From Mariniblastus sp. (GTDB lineage Bacteria > Planctomycetota > Planctomycetia > Pirellulales > Pirellulaceae): a DNA stretch of 64,000 bases. The stretch's first letter is position 1; each line of letters begins with the position of its first letter. Of the stretch, positions 25,777 to 35,629 are shown one piece after another. The translations under genes and the position numbers were made by a program. The notes beneath the pieces are model-generated. The model had not been told where the DNA came from. It worked only from the letters and a program-made list of their open reading frames with translations, and made no database searches. The DNA is taken from contig JAKVBG010000004.1 in assembly GCA_022447605.1 (NCBI GenBank), positions 1-64,000 of the forward strand, given 5' to 3'.

Positions 25777-27123
25777 TTACGGCATCAATGGATCGATCGT
25801 CCCGGTGCTATCGGCAAACCGCTCGATCCCCAACCCCATCAGACGGGCTTGCGTCAACCAGAGGTTGGCCAAGGGGGTCCCCTCCGGCATATTGACGTGC
25901 AGGCCCGATTTCACCCGGTTTCCCCCACCGGCCATGATAATGGGAAGGTCGTTGTACTGGTGGGTCGAACCGTCCCCTAAACCGGAACCGTACGTGAACA
26001 GCGTATTATCCAACAGCGAAGTCCCGTCGGACTCCTTGATCTGGTCCATCTTGTTGACCAGATAGGCGTACTGTTCCATGTGAAAAAGGTCGATTTTCAG
26101 CAGGTCATCGATCATGTTGGTCTGGTTGTGGGACATCTGGTGGTGGCTACGTGGTTTGTCGAACAGGCCTTCAAACTGGTACGGTGTGTCCCATCGCTCG
26201 GGCCCGACCATGAAAGTCGCCACGTTGGTGAGCCCTGTTTGCAATGCGACGACCATCAGGTCACCCATCAGTCGAATGTACTGGCCCCTGGGCAGGTAAG
26301 CTTCGGCCGGTTCGTCAAAATCGACCAATGCCAGTTCCGATTTCATCTTTTCCAGTCGGCTAATCTGCTTTTCGATCGCCCGCAACGAATCAAAGTACTC
26401 CGAAAACTTCTGTCGGTCCGAGTAACCGAGTTCCCGCTTCAGTGAGTGGGCGTCCTCCAACACCAAGCTGGTGACCTCGCGATACCGGTTAATGTCACTG
26501 GTGGAAAACAGGCGTTGATACATCTTCCTGGGATCGCGAATCGAGGGTGCCAGGTGGCCCGTTCCGTACCAGGAGATGTTGTCGAAGTAGACCGACTCCT
26601 TGTTGTCGCGGTGGCTGTTGCAGCTGAATTCGAGGGTGGAAAACGGTGTGTTGGCACTGATCTGGTCAGCGACAATATGGTCGAGGGTTCGATCCAGTGG
26701 CCAGGCAGAACCCCGGACGGTATGGGGAGGAGCACTGCTGAGATAACAGGAAGCGCATTGGGCGTGAACATCCGTCCCCTGCTGGAAGGTTCGATCCATC
26801 CCGGTGATCAGGGTGACCTTCTCCTTGATCCCCTGCAGGGGCTGCATGGTTGGTGTCAATTCATCCAGCTGGGTGATCCCAAAGTTGGGATCCTGTTCGC
26901 CCAGTGATTTCATCACGTTGCCAAGATTACCCTTGGGAATCACATGATCGGATTCGCCCGGAAAAAACCCACGGCGTACCACTCCGATCGGCACATAGAA
27001 ATGGGCCATCCGCCTGGCTGCCGGCCGGATCGAGCTGGCCACGGAGATACTCTCCAAACAGGGCAGGGCCAGAACCGCACCGCCCAACCCGCGAAGGAAC
27101 GTTCGACGATTCGCTTTTCTCAT
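25777..27123 (-). CDS. DUF1552 domain protein, Tat-exported
   Basis: 448 residues from ATG 27123, with AGGTGA five bases upstream. The N-terminus has a twin-arginine signal (RRTFLRGLGG, then a hydrophobic stretch). The remainder matches DUF1552: a MAHFYVPIGVVRRGFFPG start, ITGMDRTFQQGTDVHAQCASCYLSS in the middle, and a YGSGLGDGSTHQYNDLPIIMAGG metal-site-like end similar to alkaline-phosphatase-fold proteins. Planctomycetes commonly encode it directly after a DUF1592/DUF1588 cytochrome protein, as here (31-base gap). The function of the family is not established. Confidence 0.9.
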   Translation of the reverse strand: MRKANRRTFLRGLGGAVLALPCLESISVASSIRPAARRMAHFYVPIGVVRRGFFPGESDHVIPKGNLGNVMKSLGEQDPNFGITQLDELTPTMQPLQGIKEKVTLITGMDRTFQQGTDVHAQCASCYLSSAPPHTVRGSAWPLDRTLDHIVADQISANTPFSTLEFSCNSHRDNKESVYFDNISWYGTGHLAPSIRDPRKMYQRLFSTSDINRYREVTSLVLEDAHSLKRELGYSDRQKFSEYFDSLRAIEKQISRLEKMKSELALVDFDEPAEAYLPRGQYIRLMGDLMVVALQTGLTNVATFMVGPERWDTPYQFEGLFDKPRSHHQMSHNQTNMIDDLLKIDLFHMEQYAYLVNKMDQIKESDGTSLLDNTLFTYGSGLGDGSTHQYNDLPIIMAGGGNRVKSGLHVNMPEGTPLANLWLTQARLMGLGIERFADSTGTIDPLMP

Positions 27124-27154
27124 GAGCTTCACCTGTGCGTTGGCGTTAAAGTTT

Positions 27155-29287
27155 TCACCGATTTGAACGGGAGGGGGAACTGTTCTTGGATCGAAACGGT
27201 TGACTGAGGATGACCTGCTTGATCAACGTTTGCATCCGATAGTCATCGGCAATCGTGTTCTCCACGATCTGATCGAGGGCCGCCTGATCCCCGGAACCGA
27301 GTGGCCGAGCCAGGCCAAATGACAACAGGTGCCCTGCCAGCGCCCGGGTAAAGCGGTCCTTTTCAGCCAGAATGGCATCCTTGAATTCTACCACACTCCT
27401 GAACGCGTGTTCGCGGAACAGCTCTCCAGCAGGGTCGATATCGCGACCATTTTCATACTGGTCTCGCCAGACACCGATCGCGTTGTAATTTTCCAAGGCA
27501 AACCCGAGCGGGTCAATCTGTTCGTGGCAGCCTTTGCAGTCAGCCCGCTCCCGATGCAGTGACAGTCGCTCCCGCAAGGTCATTTGGGCTTCTTCCCGGG
27601 AAGGTTTTTCGGCCAAGGGGGGCACATCGGCCGGGGGCGGCTTGGGGGGGGAGTTGAAAATGACACTGGCGATCCAGGCGCCCCGGGTAATCGGCTGGGT
27701 CCGATCCGGACCAGAGGTCATCGTCATCACGGCAGCATTGGTAATCACCCCCCCGTTTCGACGATCTTCCACCGGCACCCGGCTGAACGTCAACACGGTC
27801 ACACCGGCCCCCGTTTTCCCCCCTTTGAGCGGCTGGGAACCGAGGTCCTGGTACGCTTCCTGCAGAACGGAGGACCGATAGGTGAAATCGGAATCGACCA
27901 ACTGCGTCACGGGCAGGTTTTCAATCAGGACTGTCTCAAACAACAAAAGCGGCTCGAGCATCATGTGCATACTGTCCCGGTATTTCAGGAAATAGAAACC
28001 GGGGTACTTCTCCTCGTTGGGCAGGGAAGAGATGATTCGGTCCAGTTGCAACCATTGGGCCGGGAAACTGTCACAGAACCGCTTGATCTTATGGTCCTTC
28101 AACATCCGGTCGATCTGCTGGTCAAGGATCTCTGGCTCTGACAACTCACCCGAATCGGCCAGTTCGGCCAGGGTCGCGTCCGGGAGACTGCCCCACAGGA
28201 AGAACGACAGCCTGGATGCCAGTTCATGGCCGTCGACCGGCTCCGGGTGATTCCCCTCGCCTCCCTTGTCATAGAGATAAAGAAAATTGGGCGAGGAGAT
28301 CGTGGCAGCAGCAACCGTTTTCATCGCTTCGGTGAACCCGACGCCCGCATCCAATTGTTGCCCGACGAACTGGCTGTAACGGTCCAGCAGATCGGATTCC
28401 ACCGGACGACGAAATGCCCTCTCAAGAAACGGCGCCAATCGCCGACGGGCTTCCTGTTTTGCATCCTGGTCGTCCGTCGGTGGTTCAAAAAATGAAGACC
28501 AGCAGCCAACGTTCTTCTTCACGAAGTCAGGGCTCTGGGTAATCGACTGGCCAAGATTCAGGAACGATTCCATCAACAGGGGCGACATCGAAAGGTGATC
28601 ACCCCGGTTATCAAACCCGTGTTCGGCCCGCAGGTCCTGCGGGAAGGCGGCAACACCCGCCAGGCGGCGCTCGATCATCTGGGATTTACCCAGGGGGCGA
28701 TTACCTACCGTGACGACATCTGCCATTTTCCCCGTTTCCGGTTTGAAATACTGCCTGTGCTCGCGCATCATCCGCTCGGGCAACGTGAACACAATGCACT
28801 TCAGGTCAAACAGGTCGGTTACCGCATTGTTGTACTGCAGCCGGGTCATCCGCCGGATCGGCGTGGCGGGGTAACCAGCTGCGCCCGGATCGAGCGAGCG
28901 GAGGATCTCCCGCAACGCGTTGATCATCTTTTGCCGTTGCTGCGGTTCGAGATCGGGCTCGTCCTCTGGTGGCATCTGCTTCAAATCGAGAACTTCGATC
29001 ATCCGGCCAAGCAGATCGGCATGGCTCTGCAGGTCGGACTGATCCAGATGCAACAGATCGACATCCCCCTCGCTCGCATCCGCTTCCCCATGGCATTGGA
29101 AACAGTGAGTTTTCAAGACGGGCAGGATGTTGATCCGATAGGAACGGGTCGCATCGAACGAACTTTCCTGAGCCAGGACGGCATGGGAGAGGGGGAAACA
29201 GAGAAGCCCTATCCAGCCCAAACCCCAGGCCAACCGGCAGATGCGCCCAGCCTGCGTCCCTGTCCATTCCCGTCGTTTCGCGCCCAT
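27155..29287 (-). CDS. Cytochrome c-like DUF1587/DUF1592/DUF1588/DUF1585 protein
   Basis: 710 residues. The signal peptide spans about 1-40 (ending AVLAQ). A cytochrome c-type heme site CFQCHG is at 62-67, with Met about 100 (LKQMPPED) as possible sixth ligand. Then come DUF1587 (RRMTRLQYNNAVTDLF), DUF1595, DUF1592 (ELASRLSFFLWGSLPD), DUF1588 (RRNGGVITNAAVMTMTS, CKGCHEQIDPLGFALE) and DUF1585 at the end. This is the standard planctomycete domain order. It is proposed to act at the cell envelope, but no biochemical role is known. It forms an operon with the DUF1552 gene. Confidence 0.9.
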   Translation of the reverse strand: MGAKRREWTGTQAGRICRLAWGLGWIGLLCFPLSHAVLAQESSFDATRSYRINILPVLKTHCFQCHGEADASEGDVDLLHLDQSDLQSHADLLGRMIEVLDLKQMPPEDEPDLEPQQRQKMINALREILRSLDPGAAGYPATPIRRMTRLQYNNAVTDLFDLKCIVFTLPERMMREHRQYFKPETGKMADVVTVGNRPLGKSQMIERRLAGVAAFPQDLRAEHGFDNRGDHLSMSPLLMESFLNLGQSITQSPDFVKKNVGCWSSFFEPPTDDQDAKQEARRRLAPFLERAFRRPVESDLLDRYSQFVGQQLDAGVGFTEAMKTVAAATISSPNFLYLYDKGGEGNHPEPVDGHELASRLSFFLWGSLPDATLAELADSGELSEPEILDQQIDRMLKDHKIKRFCDSFPAQWLQLDRIISSLPNEEKYPGFYFLKYRDSMHMMLEPLLLFETVLIENLPVTQLVDSDFTYRSSVLQEAYQDLGSQPLKGGKTGAGVTVLTFSRVPVEDRRNGGVITNAAVMTMTSGPDRTQPITRGAWIASVIFNSPPKPPPADVPPLAEKPSREEAQMTLRERLSLHRERADCKGCHEQIDPLGFALENYNAIGVWRDQYENGRDIDPAGELFREHAFRSVVEFKDAILAEKDRFTRALAGHLLSFGLARPLGSGDQAALDQIVENTIADDYRMQTLIKQVILSQPFRSKNSSPSRSNR

Positions 29288-29472
29288 CGATTAACCCATG
29301 CCAAGTGAATGGTCCTTTCCACGGACCGGTCATCCCGAGTTTAATCGTGCAGAGCCCGTTTTTCAACAAGCCGCTTGCCGCAAGTTACCCGGATGCATTC
29401 AAGAAACGACCCGTTTTCTGTTTCGCCCAGGCTGTCCGACAGCATTTCGTCTTGCGCATGGAAACTCGCGCT

Positions 29473-29509
29473 ACCATCATTGATGGTCCGCTCATCTGTT
29501 CACTAGAAT
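29473..29509 (+). promoter_or_regulatory. Promoter with overlapping palindromic operator
   Basis: ACCATCATTGATGGT (29473-29487) is a 15-base palindrome with 7-bp arms. It overlaps a -35-like TTGATG (29480-29485), which lies 18 bp before a -10-like TAGAAT (29504-29509). The monooxygenase gene starts 74 bases further. A repressor binding the palindrome would occlude the -35 element. Confidence 0.4.
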
Positions 29510-29582
29510 AGGCCGATCTGATCTGGCAGGAACCGTTACCTGCATCCCATGGAAGCAGTTACCAGACCATGAAAGGACTGAT

Positions 29583-31133
29583 GTGCCCAACGACTGTGTA
29601 CTTGTGGCCGGCGCAGGACCGGTTGGTCTGACGGCTGCCCATTGCCTGGCACGCCACGGTGTGCCGGTCAGAATCATTGACCTGAAAGAGGGGCCAACCA
29701 CGCTCTCCAAGGCCCTGGTCGTATGGCGCCGGACGATGCAAATCCTCGATGCTTCCATCCCCTTCGAGGAATTTCTGGCAGCCGGCCACGAGGCCCGGCG
29801 GGCGCGGATCATGTCCCTGCAGAAACAACTCGTTGAGATACCGATCTCGGACGACACCCACGGATTGCCGGCGGGCGTGTTCATCCCCCAATCCGAAACC
29901 GAGCGGATCCTGATCGCAGCCCTCGAACGCCAAGGGGTCCAGGTCGAGTGGCAGACCAAGCTGGTCAGCCTGTCGCAGGCAAAGGACGGGGTCGTTTGCC
30001 AGCTGGAAACACCGGGCGGACCGGAACAAGTCCCTTGCCGCTGGCTGGTCGATTGCGAAGGTGCCCATTCGGTCGCCCGCCATCAGCTCCAGCTCGAATT
30101 CCCCGGCACGTCCATCGCCCGCCGTTGGGTGCTGGCCGATATCGAAGTCGAACAGCAAGCCGACCCCCACGAGCTCATCCTCAGCAACAACCCGGAGGGA
30201 ATCGTCGCATTGTTCCCGGTCGGCGCAACCCGCTGGCGGGTGATTGCCGATGGAGGTCCGGTTGACGTCGACCAGCCCCGGTCCGATCCGAGCGAAGAGG
30301 ATATCCAGACGATCCTGGACGAACGAACGGCCTTGGGATGGACCTTTTCCAACTGTTACTGGAAGAGCGAGTTTCGCATCAATGAGCGGCAGATCGAAAA
30401 CTATGTGCACGGCCGCATCCTGTTTGCCGGCGATGCGGCGCATGTCCATAGCCCAGCCGGCGGCCAAGGGATGAATACGGGGGTCCAGGATGCGACCAAC
30501 CTCGCCTGGAAGGTCGCGTTGGTCGAACTGGGGGCTGCCGGTCCTTCTCTGCTGCAAACCTACCAAGATGAACGACACCCGGTCGGCGCCACCGTGTTGA
30601 AAGTCACCGGCCGCATGATCAAGGGAGCCATGATCAGCAACCCGGTGGCCCAACACCTGCGAAACGCCCTGATGCATGTCGGTTTGTCGATCCCGTTTAT
30701 TCGCCGCAAACTGACCGGGTTCTTGACCGAGGAGTCGATCAGTCTAAGTGGCAGTTCCCTCTGTGGCCCCGGTCGGTCGCAAGCACCTAGCCAGCCGGGC
30801 GACATGTTTCCCGACGTGGCCATCACGCTGGACGGCCAATCAGTCCCGGCTTCCCAGCTACTGCGGGGCAACCAGAGCACGTGCATCGTGATCGGTGAAG
30901 TGGATGAAGCAAAAATTCCGGACACGTTGGGTGGGCATGGAAAAGGGATTCCCTTAACCGTCATGCGCATCGGTGAAGGAACGAAAAATCCGCATATCCA
31001 GGAACTGGCAGCCGCCGTCGGCCTGCCACAATCGGGAATCGTACTGGTCCGCCCCGACGGTGTGATCGCGGCAGTCGGAAACGATCCCAGCATCATCCCT
31101 GACTATATGACTCGCCTGGAAGAGTTTGCCTGA
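29583..31133 (+). CDS. FAD-dependent aromatic-ring hydroxylase-like monooxygenase
   Basis: 516 residues from GTG 29583, with AAAGGA upstream. A PHBH-fold flavoprotein: GAGPVG at 10-15 binds ADP of FAD, CEGAHSVAR matches the DGxxSxxR motif (Glu replaces Asp), and RILFAGDAAHVHSPAGGQGMN is the second FAD motif. The last 110 or so residues look like the thioredoxin-like C-terminal domain of phenol 2-monooxygenase-type enzymes. It probably hydroxylates an aromatic compound with NAD(P)H and O2. No ring-cleavage gene is adjacent, so the pathway is not evident. Confidence 0.88.
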   Translation: MPNDCVLVAGAGPVGLTAAHCLARHGVPVRIIDLKEGPTTLSKALVVWRRTMQILDASIPFEEFLAAGHEARRARIMSLQKQLVEIPISDDTHGLPAGVFIPQSETERILIAALERQGVQVEWQTKLVSLSQAKDGVVCQLETPGGPEQVPCRWLVDCEGAHSVARHQLQLEFPGTSIARRWVLADIEVEQQADPHELILSNNPEGIVALFPVGATRWRVIADGGPVDVDQPRSDPSEEDIQTILDERTALGWTFSNCYWKSEFRINERQIENYVHGRILFAGDAAHVHSPAGGQGMNTGVQDATNLAWKVALVELGAAGPSLLQTYQDERHPVGATVLKVTGRMIKGAMISNPVAQHLRNALMHVGLSIPFIRRKLTGFLTEESISLSGSSLCGPGRSQAPSQPGDMFPDVAITLDGQSVPASQLLRGNQSTCIVIGEVDEAKIPDTLGGHGKGIPLTVMRIGEGTKNPHIQELAAAVGLPQSGIVLVRPDGVIAAVGNDPSIIPDYMTRLEEFA

Positions 31134-31326
31134 ACGCGTTGTTCGCGTAAGCTACTTGCAATATTCAACTTAACTGGCTAGTTTCAATAGCGGTCTGGGG
31201 TGTGGCGCATCACTTCCTGGTAATGACTCCGTCGGACGTTAGGGCGCCGCCAGACCGAGTTGCCCCACCCAATGGTTGGCGGCACCTTTCCCGGTTGGCT
31301 CCCAATCACTGAGACTGAGGCAAGCC

Positions 31327-33081
31327 TTGTCGGATTCGACATTGTCCAACACGACCAACCAGAAAAACCTGTACTGGATGTGCAGTTATGGCTTTGCCGT
31401 TGGCGTCATTGCCGGTTTGGGTGCCTGGGCCTTTCGCCGACTGATCGGCCTGTTTCACAACCTCCTGTTCCTCGGCGAATTCAACTTTTATTACGATGCC
31501 AACGTTCACACGCACACCCCCAGTCCCTGGGGCCCGTGGATCATCCTGGCGCCCGTCATCGGCGCCCTGTTCGTCACCTGGATGGTCAAAAACTTCGCCC
31601 CCGAAGCAAAAGGGCACGGCGTCCCGGAAGTGATGGATGCCGTCTATTACAATCGAGGTGTGATTCGTCCGATCGTGGCCCTGGTGAAATCGGTTGCCTC
31701 GGCCATCTGCATCGGCAGCGGTGGATCGGTCGGTCGCGAGGGTCCCATTATCCAGATCGGTTCGGCCTTCGGGTCCACCCTGGGTCAACTGACCAAGCTG
31801 CCGGTCAACCAGGTGGTCACCTTGATTGCGGCCGGGGCGGGAGCCGGGATTGCGGCCACGTTTAACGCACCGCTGGGTGGCCTGGTGTTTGCGATCGAAC
31901 TCCTGTTGGTATCCATCAACGTCAGAACCTTGTTACCGGTCGGCTTGGCCACGGTGACGTCCAGTTACATTGGCAGACTCCTGCTCGGCGTCGACCCGGC
32001 GTTTGATTTCCCCGATATTCAACTGGCGGAGTTCCACCTGGCACAGCCCGGCTTCCTGGCGCTCTTCATCCCGTTCGGGATCCTGATGGGCCTGATCGCC
32101 TTTGTGTTTGTCCGCGGAATCTATTGGGCCGAGGACCTGTTCGATCGAATGCCCGGCAATCAGTACACCCGGCACCTTTCGGGCATGCTCGTGGTCGGCA
32201 TTCTGATCTACTGCGTCTCCATCTGGTCCCCCACGCACCATTACTATATTCAGGGTGTCGGCTACGCCACGATCATGGACCTGATCCGCGGCGACATACC
32301 GCTGCAAGGATTTGACCTGGTCCTGCTGTTGTTGATCCTGTTCCTGCTCAAGCTTGCCGCGACGTTCTTGACTCTCGGTTCGGGTGGCTCCGGAGGCGTC
32401 TTCTCGCCCTCGTTGTTCCTCGGTGCCATTGCCGGCAGTCTGTTCTGGCAATTGGCCCACGCGGTCTCGCCCGAGTGGCTGGCCCATGAAATTGCCGATC
32501 AACAGGTCGCCTTTGTGATCGCCGGGATGGCGGCCGGTGTCAGTGCCTCGACCGGGGCCATGCTCACCGGGGCCATCATGCTGATCGAAATGACAGCCGA
32601 CCCAACGGTGACACTGCCCTTGATGTTGACTTGCGTCGTTTCCAGTGAAGTCAGGAAACTGCTTTCGCCCGGCAGCGTCTACACCCTCAAACTGATGCGG
32701 CGAGGGCACATCGTACCGGAGGGCCTGCAAGCCGCCATGATCGATTGCCGCACAGCAAGTGACGTGATGACGACCGAGTTTCGGCTGCTACCCTCCTCGG
32801 TGCCCTTTACACCTTACGAAGGTCTGACCGTTTACCGGAAACCGGACGGCGACTTCCATGTCGCGGCGGCGGGGGTCGACTCTGTCCCCACATCGCTGGA
32901 AAGCAATGCTTGTGTCTTCCAGCAGGACACGCCACTGATCGATGCGCTGCGGATGATGAAAGCCGATGACGTCCTGTTTGGTCTCGTCACGGAAAACGCT
33001 CAACCGGATGCGGCCATCCTGGGCGTCATCACCGAGCATGAAATCGCCGAACACCTGAAACTCGAAGCCGAACTGCTCTGA
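31327..33081 (+). CDS. ClC-family chloride channel/antiporter
   Basis: About 584 residues. I chose TTG 31327 because TGAGG lies six bases upstream; TTG 31276 and ATG 31378 are alternatives. The membrane core has the ClC selectivity motifs GSGGSVGREGP (near 130-140) and GSGGSGGVFSPSL (near 350), plus the AGAGAGIAATFNAPLGG segment between them. The C-terminal part after about residue 460 looks like a divergent CBS-type cytoplasmic region (VMTTEFRLLPSS, VITEHEIAEHL). The REGP glutamate suggests a proton-coupled antiporter rather than a passive channel. It is convergent with the kinase gene. Confidence 0.92.
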   Translation: MSDSTLSNTTNQKNLYWMCSYGFAVGVIAGLGAWAFRRLIGLFHNLLFLGEFNFYYDANVHTHTPSPWGPWIILAPVIGALFVTWMVKNFAPEAKGHGVPEVMDAVYYNRGVIRPIVALVKSVASAICIGSGGSVGREGPIIQIGSAFGSTLGQLTKLPVNQVVTLIAAGAGAGIAATFNAPLGGLVFAIELLLVSINVRTLLPVGLATVTSSYIGRLLLGVDPAFDFPDIQLAEFHLAQPGFLALFIPFGILMGLIAFVFVRGIYWAEDLFDRMPGNQYTRHLSGMLVVGILIYCVSIWSPTHHYYIQGVGYATIMDLIRGDIPLQGFDLVLLLLILFLLKLAATFLTLGSGGSGGVFSPSLFLGAIAGSLFWQLAHAVSPEWLAHEIADQQVAFVIAGMAAGVSASTGAMLTGAIMLIEMTADPTVTLPLMLTCVVSSEVRKLLSPGSVYTLKLMRRGHIVPEGLQAAMIDCRTASDVMTTEFRLLPSSVPFTPYEGLTVYRKPDGDFHVAAAGVDSVPTSLESNACVFQQDTPLIDALRMMKADDVLFGLVTENAQPDAAILGVITEHEIAEHLKLEAELL

Positions 33082-33106
33082 TAACGGCTGATCGCGGTAC
33101 TCAATT

Positions 33107-34768
33107 TCAAACGCGGCTCCGGTTACCCAATCGGTTCAACCGCAACGACAACAGGCCCAGCAACCAGCCACTGACTGCCAGGGTCACAGCGAAAACGACC
33201 AGGTAGCCTCGGGAGGCCACCTCACCCTGCTGGAAACAGAAACTGACCAGGCAGAGAAAGCCCACCATCGCCGTGGCAGTCGTGGTAACCACCAACTCGA
33301 TGCGCCGCGAAAAACTGGTGATCACCATCAACAACAGGTAGATTGAAAGCAAGGAGCCACGCGGCTCCGCATTCTGCCAGAGAATCAGCGTTAAAAAGAG
33401 CGGGTTGATCATGGCCCAGGCATACGGGATAACCGAATGGGTGTGATACCGGTTCTGAATTTTTTGCAGCATCACCACCACCAGGGCCCAGCCGGCCAGC
33501 AAACTGACATTCCTCCACATCATCTGCCAGTGACGGTCCTGGGAGTCACCCCATAGGCCGTAGTTGACGAAGATGATCAGCACCATGAAAACCGTGGCCG
33601 CCAGGTGGGCTGCCAGAACCGGTTCGCGGAGTGTCCATTTTCGAAAGCGGCGGAAGAGATCATTCCGGGCCCGAATCGGCTCACCAGCCAGGTACCTCTG
33701 CAGGTCAGCCGCCAGGTCATTGGCGGTGGCGTAGCGGCTGGCAGGATCTTTCTCGAGACATTTCAGGCAGATCGCCTCGAGGTCCCGGGGAACCGCACGA
33801 TTCAATTGCCGGGGACTGGGTGGCTCGTCATGCAGAACCCGGATGATGGTCTCCACCTGCGAGGCCCCTTCCAACGGCGCCTGGCCCGTCAGCAAGGCGA
33901 ACAGAATCGCCCCGATCGAATAGACGTCCGAGGTGGGGCCGATCGGCTGGCCACCCGCCTGTTCCGGGGACATGTAGTTCGGAGTTCCCATCAAGGTGCC
34001 AGCCTCCGTCAGGTCACCCTCTCCCGTCATCCGCTTGGCCAGGCCAAAGTCGGTGACCCGTGGTTCTCCCCGTTGGTCGAGCAGGACGTTACCCGGTTTC
34101 AGGTCGCGATGAACAATTCCCTGGTCATGGGCGGACTGAATCGCCAAGGCAATTTTCCTTGTCAGCATGGCTGCTTGCCGGGGACTGGCCGTCCTCTCTT
34201 GGATCCAGGGAACCAGGTTCTCTCCCTCGATAAAGGCCATGGAAAAATAATGCTGTCCCTGATAACAACCGACTTCATGCACCGGCACGATGCCGGGATG
34301 ATCCAGGTTGGCAGCCGCCTCCGCCTCGCTATAAAACCGCCTGATTTCGTCCTGACCTGCCAGCTGGCCCGACAGGATCATCTTGATCGCCACCAGGCGG
34401 TCCAGGCCTGGCTGGCGCGCCTTGAACACGGCTCCCATCCCGCCTTCGGCAATCAGCTCGATCAATTCATAGTCACCAAAGCGACAGGGAAACTGATCCA
34501 CATGAATGAAACCCTGTTGACTGGGCAGATGTCTCTGCTGCGTTTCCTCACCCGAATTCACATCCCTGGGCACCAGGTTCGAGGGATCGGGCGACACTTC
34601 CAGGAAACCACCTGCCAATTGGGATGACCGCAACAGCGCCTCGACTTCGGCGCGGAGGGCCTGGTCGCCCTGGCACATCTGCTCCAGCAGCGACTGTCGG
34701 TCATTGGCCGATTCGATTTCCAGCGCTGCGTAGAAGATCTCTTCTACCCTGTTTGTCGACTCGGACAT
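33107..34768 (-). CDS. Membrane Ser/Thr protein kinase
   Basis: 553 residues from ATG 34768, with GAGG close upstream. The kinase domain spans about 98-375: glycine loop IAEGGMGAVFKA, Lys129 in VAIKM, HRDLKPGN at 220-227 with catalytic Asp222, DFG at 240-242 and GTPNYMSPEQ activation/P+1 segment. The N-terminal 95 residues resemble the leader found in planctomycete kinases. After the kinase, about six transmembrane helices fill 390-545, instead of the sensor domain usual in this group. It lies 53 bases after the ECF sigma factor gene, so the two may act in one signalling path. Confidence 0.92.
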   Translation of the reverse strand: MSESTNRVEEIFYAALEIESANDRQSLLEQMCQGDQALRAEVEALLRSSQLAGGFLEVSPDPSNLVPRDVNSGEETQQRHLPSQQGFIHVDQFPCRFGDYELIELIAEGGMGAVFKARQPGLDRLVAIKMILSGQLAGQDEIRRFYSEAEAAANLDHPGIVPVHEVGCYQGQHYFSMAFIEGENLVPWIQERTASPRQAAMLTRKIALAIQSAHDQGIVHRDLKPGNVLLDQRGEPRVTDFGLAKRMTGEGDLTEAGTLMGTPNYMSPEQAGGQPIGPTSDVYSIGAILFALLTGQAPLEGASQVETIIRVLHDEPPSPRQLNRAVPRDLEAICLKCLEKDPASRYATANDLAADLQRYLAGEPIRARNDLFRRFRKWTLREPVLAAHLAATVFMVLIIFVNYGLWGDSQDRHWQMMWRNVSLLAGWALVVVMLQKIQNRYHTHSVIPYAWAMINPLFLTLILWQNAEPRGSLLSIYLLLMVITSFSRRIELVVTTTATAMVGFLCLVSFCFQQGEVASRGYLVVFAVTLAVSGWLLGLLSLRLNRLGNRSRV

Positions 34769-34821
34769 TAGCCTCTTCACCCTCACAACGTCTTGGGGGC
34801 CGGTCCCACCGGATCCCCATC

Positions 34822-35391
34822 TCAAGTGATTTCATACTCTTCGGACAATTCCCGATACAGCCAGGCCTTGGCATACGACCAATGGCGGTTAACAGTTCGC
34901 AGTGAAACACCCATCGCTTCGGCCGCCTGTTCAAGAGTCAAGCCTCCGAAAAAGCGCAGGTTCACCAGCTGCGCGATGTCCGGCTTCTCTTGCTCCAACT
35001 TATCCAGGCATTGATCCAGGGCGATCAGGAAAGCCGGATCGTCCGTGTCCGAAATATCGATCTTTTCCACATCGACACGCCGGAATTCACCACCCCGCCG
35101 CAGTGTTTTCTTGCGTCTCGCATTCTCAATCAGGATACGGCGCATGGCGGTGGAGGCCGCAGCAAAAAAATGACCTTTGCTATTCCACTCCTGGGGATTC
35201 GCGACATCCACCAGGCGCAGGTAAGCTTCATGTACCAGCGCGGTCGGCTGCAATGTCTGGTTGGGTGACTCCTGACGCATCCGCGACTGGGCTAACCGGC
35301 GGAGTTCGTCGTAAACCAGCGGGAACAGCTTCTCGGAAGCGGCCGGGTCCCCTTGGTGAATGGCGTTGAGAATTCGTGTTACATCATTCAT
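34822..35391 (-). CDS. ECF-type RNA polymerase sigma factor
   Basis: 189 residues, of the Sigma70_ECF family common in planctomycetes. Region 2 includes LYDELRRLAQ-like helices (VYDELRRLAQSRM) and TALVHEAYLRLV; HFFAAASTAMRRILIENARRK is the conserved region 2 segment. Region 4 carries the helix-turn-helix LTLEQAAEAMGVSLRTVNRHW. No anti-sigma factor gene is adjacent; instead a membrane Ser/Thr kinase gene follows on the same strand. Such pairs are known and suggest regulation by phosphorylation. Confidence 0.93.
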   Translation of the reverse strand: MNDVTRILNAIHQGDPAASEKLFPLVYDELRRLAQSRMRQESPNQTLQPTALVHEAYLRLVDVANPQEWNSKGHFFAAASTAMRRILIENARRKKTLRRGGEFRRVDVEKIDISDTDDPAFLIALDQCLDKLEQEKPDIAQLVNLRFFGGLTLEQAAEAMGVSLRTVNRHWSYAKAWLYRELSEEYEIT

Positions 35392-35488
35392 GAACGCGCA
35401 TCATCCCGTTCTTTCCCAAGTCTACAATGATGACCATCGAACTTCTTCCAGTCAGTCGGCATGTTCTCAATTCGAATCGCATGGGACA

Positions 35489-35517
35489 ATAATTGCGTCT
35501 GTTTCCTCGATTGTCAA
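35489..35517 (-). promoter_or_regulatory. Candidate promoter of the sigma factor-kinase operon
   Basis: On the reverse strand TTGACA (35517-35512) is followed 17 bp later by AATTAT (35494-35489), a perfect -35 and a 4/6 match to a -10 hexamer. The sigma factor start lies about 98 bases downstream. It resembles a housekeeping promoter rather than an ECF-type AAC promoter. Confidence 0.35.
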
Positions 35518-35629
35518 TCAACACGCTGGCCGGCCGGGCGGACTGTGGGTGGAGACAGTACTCTTTCCCCTCGGGCGGGGGCATGCCAAAATATGCGTTC
35601 CCGCATCCATCCCTACAGAGAGTACCCTC

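Noticed and set aside
29559-30677. 372-codon reverse frame over the FAD monooxygenase
   Set aside because: Antisense shadow; the forward gene has complete FAD motifs.
35360-35629. N-terminal extension of the SASA gene upstream of 35630
   Set aside because: The extension overlaps the sigma factor gene and its promoter, and would place the signal peptide 90 residues inside the protein.
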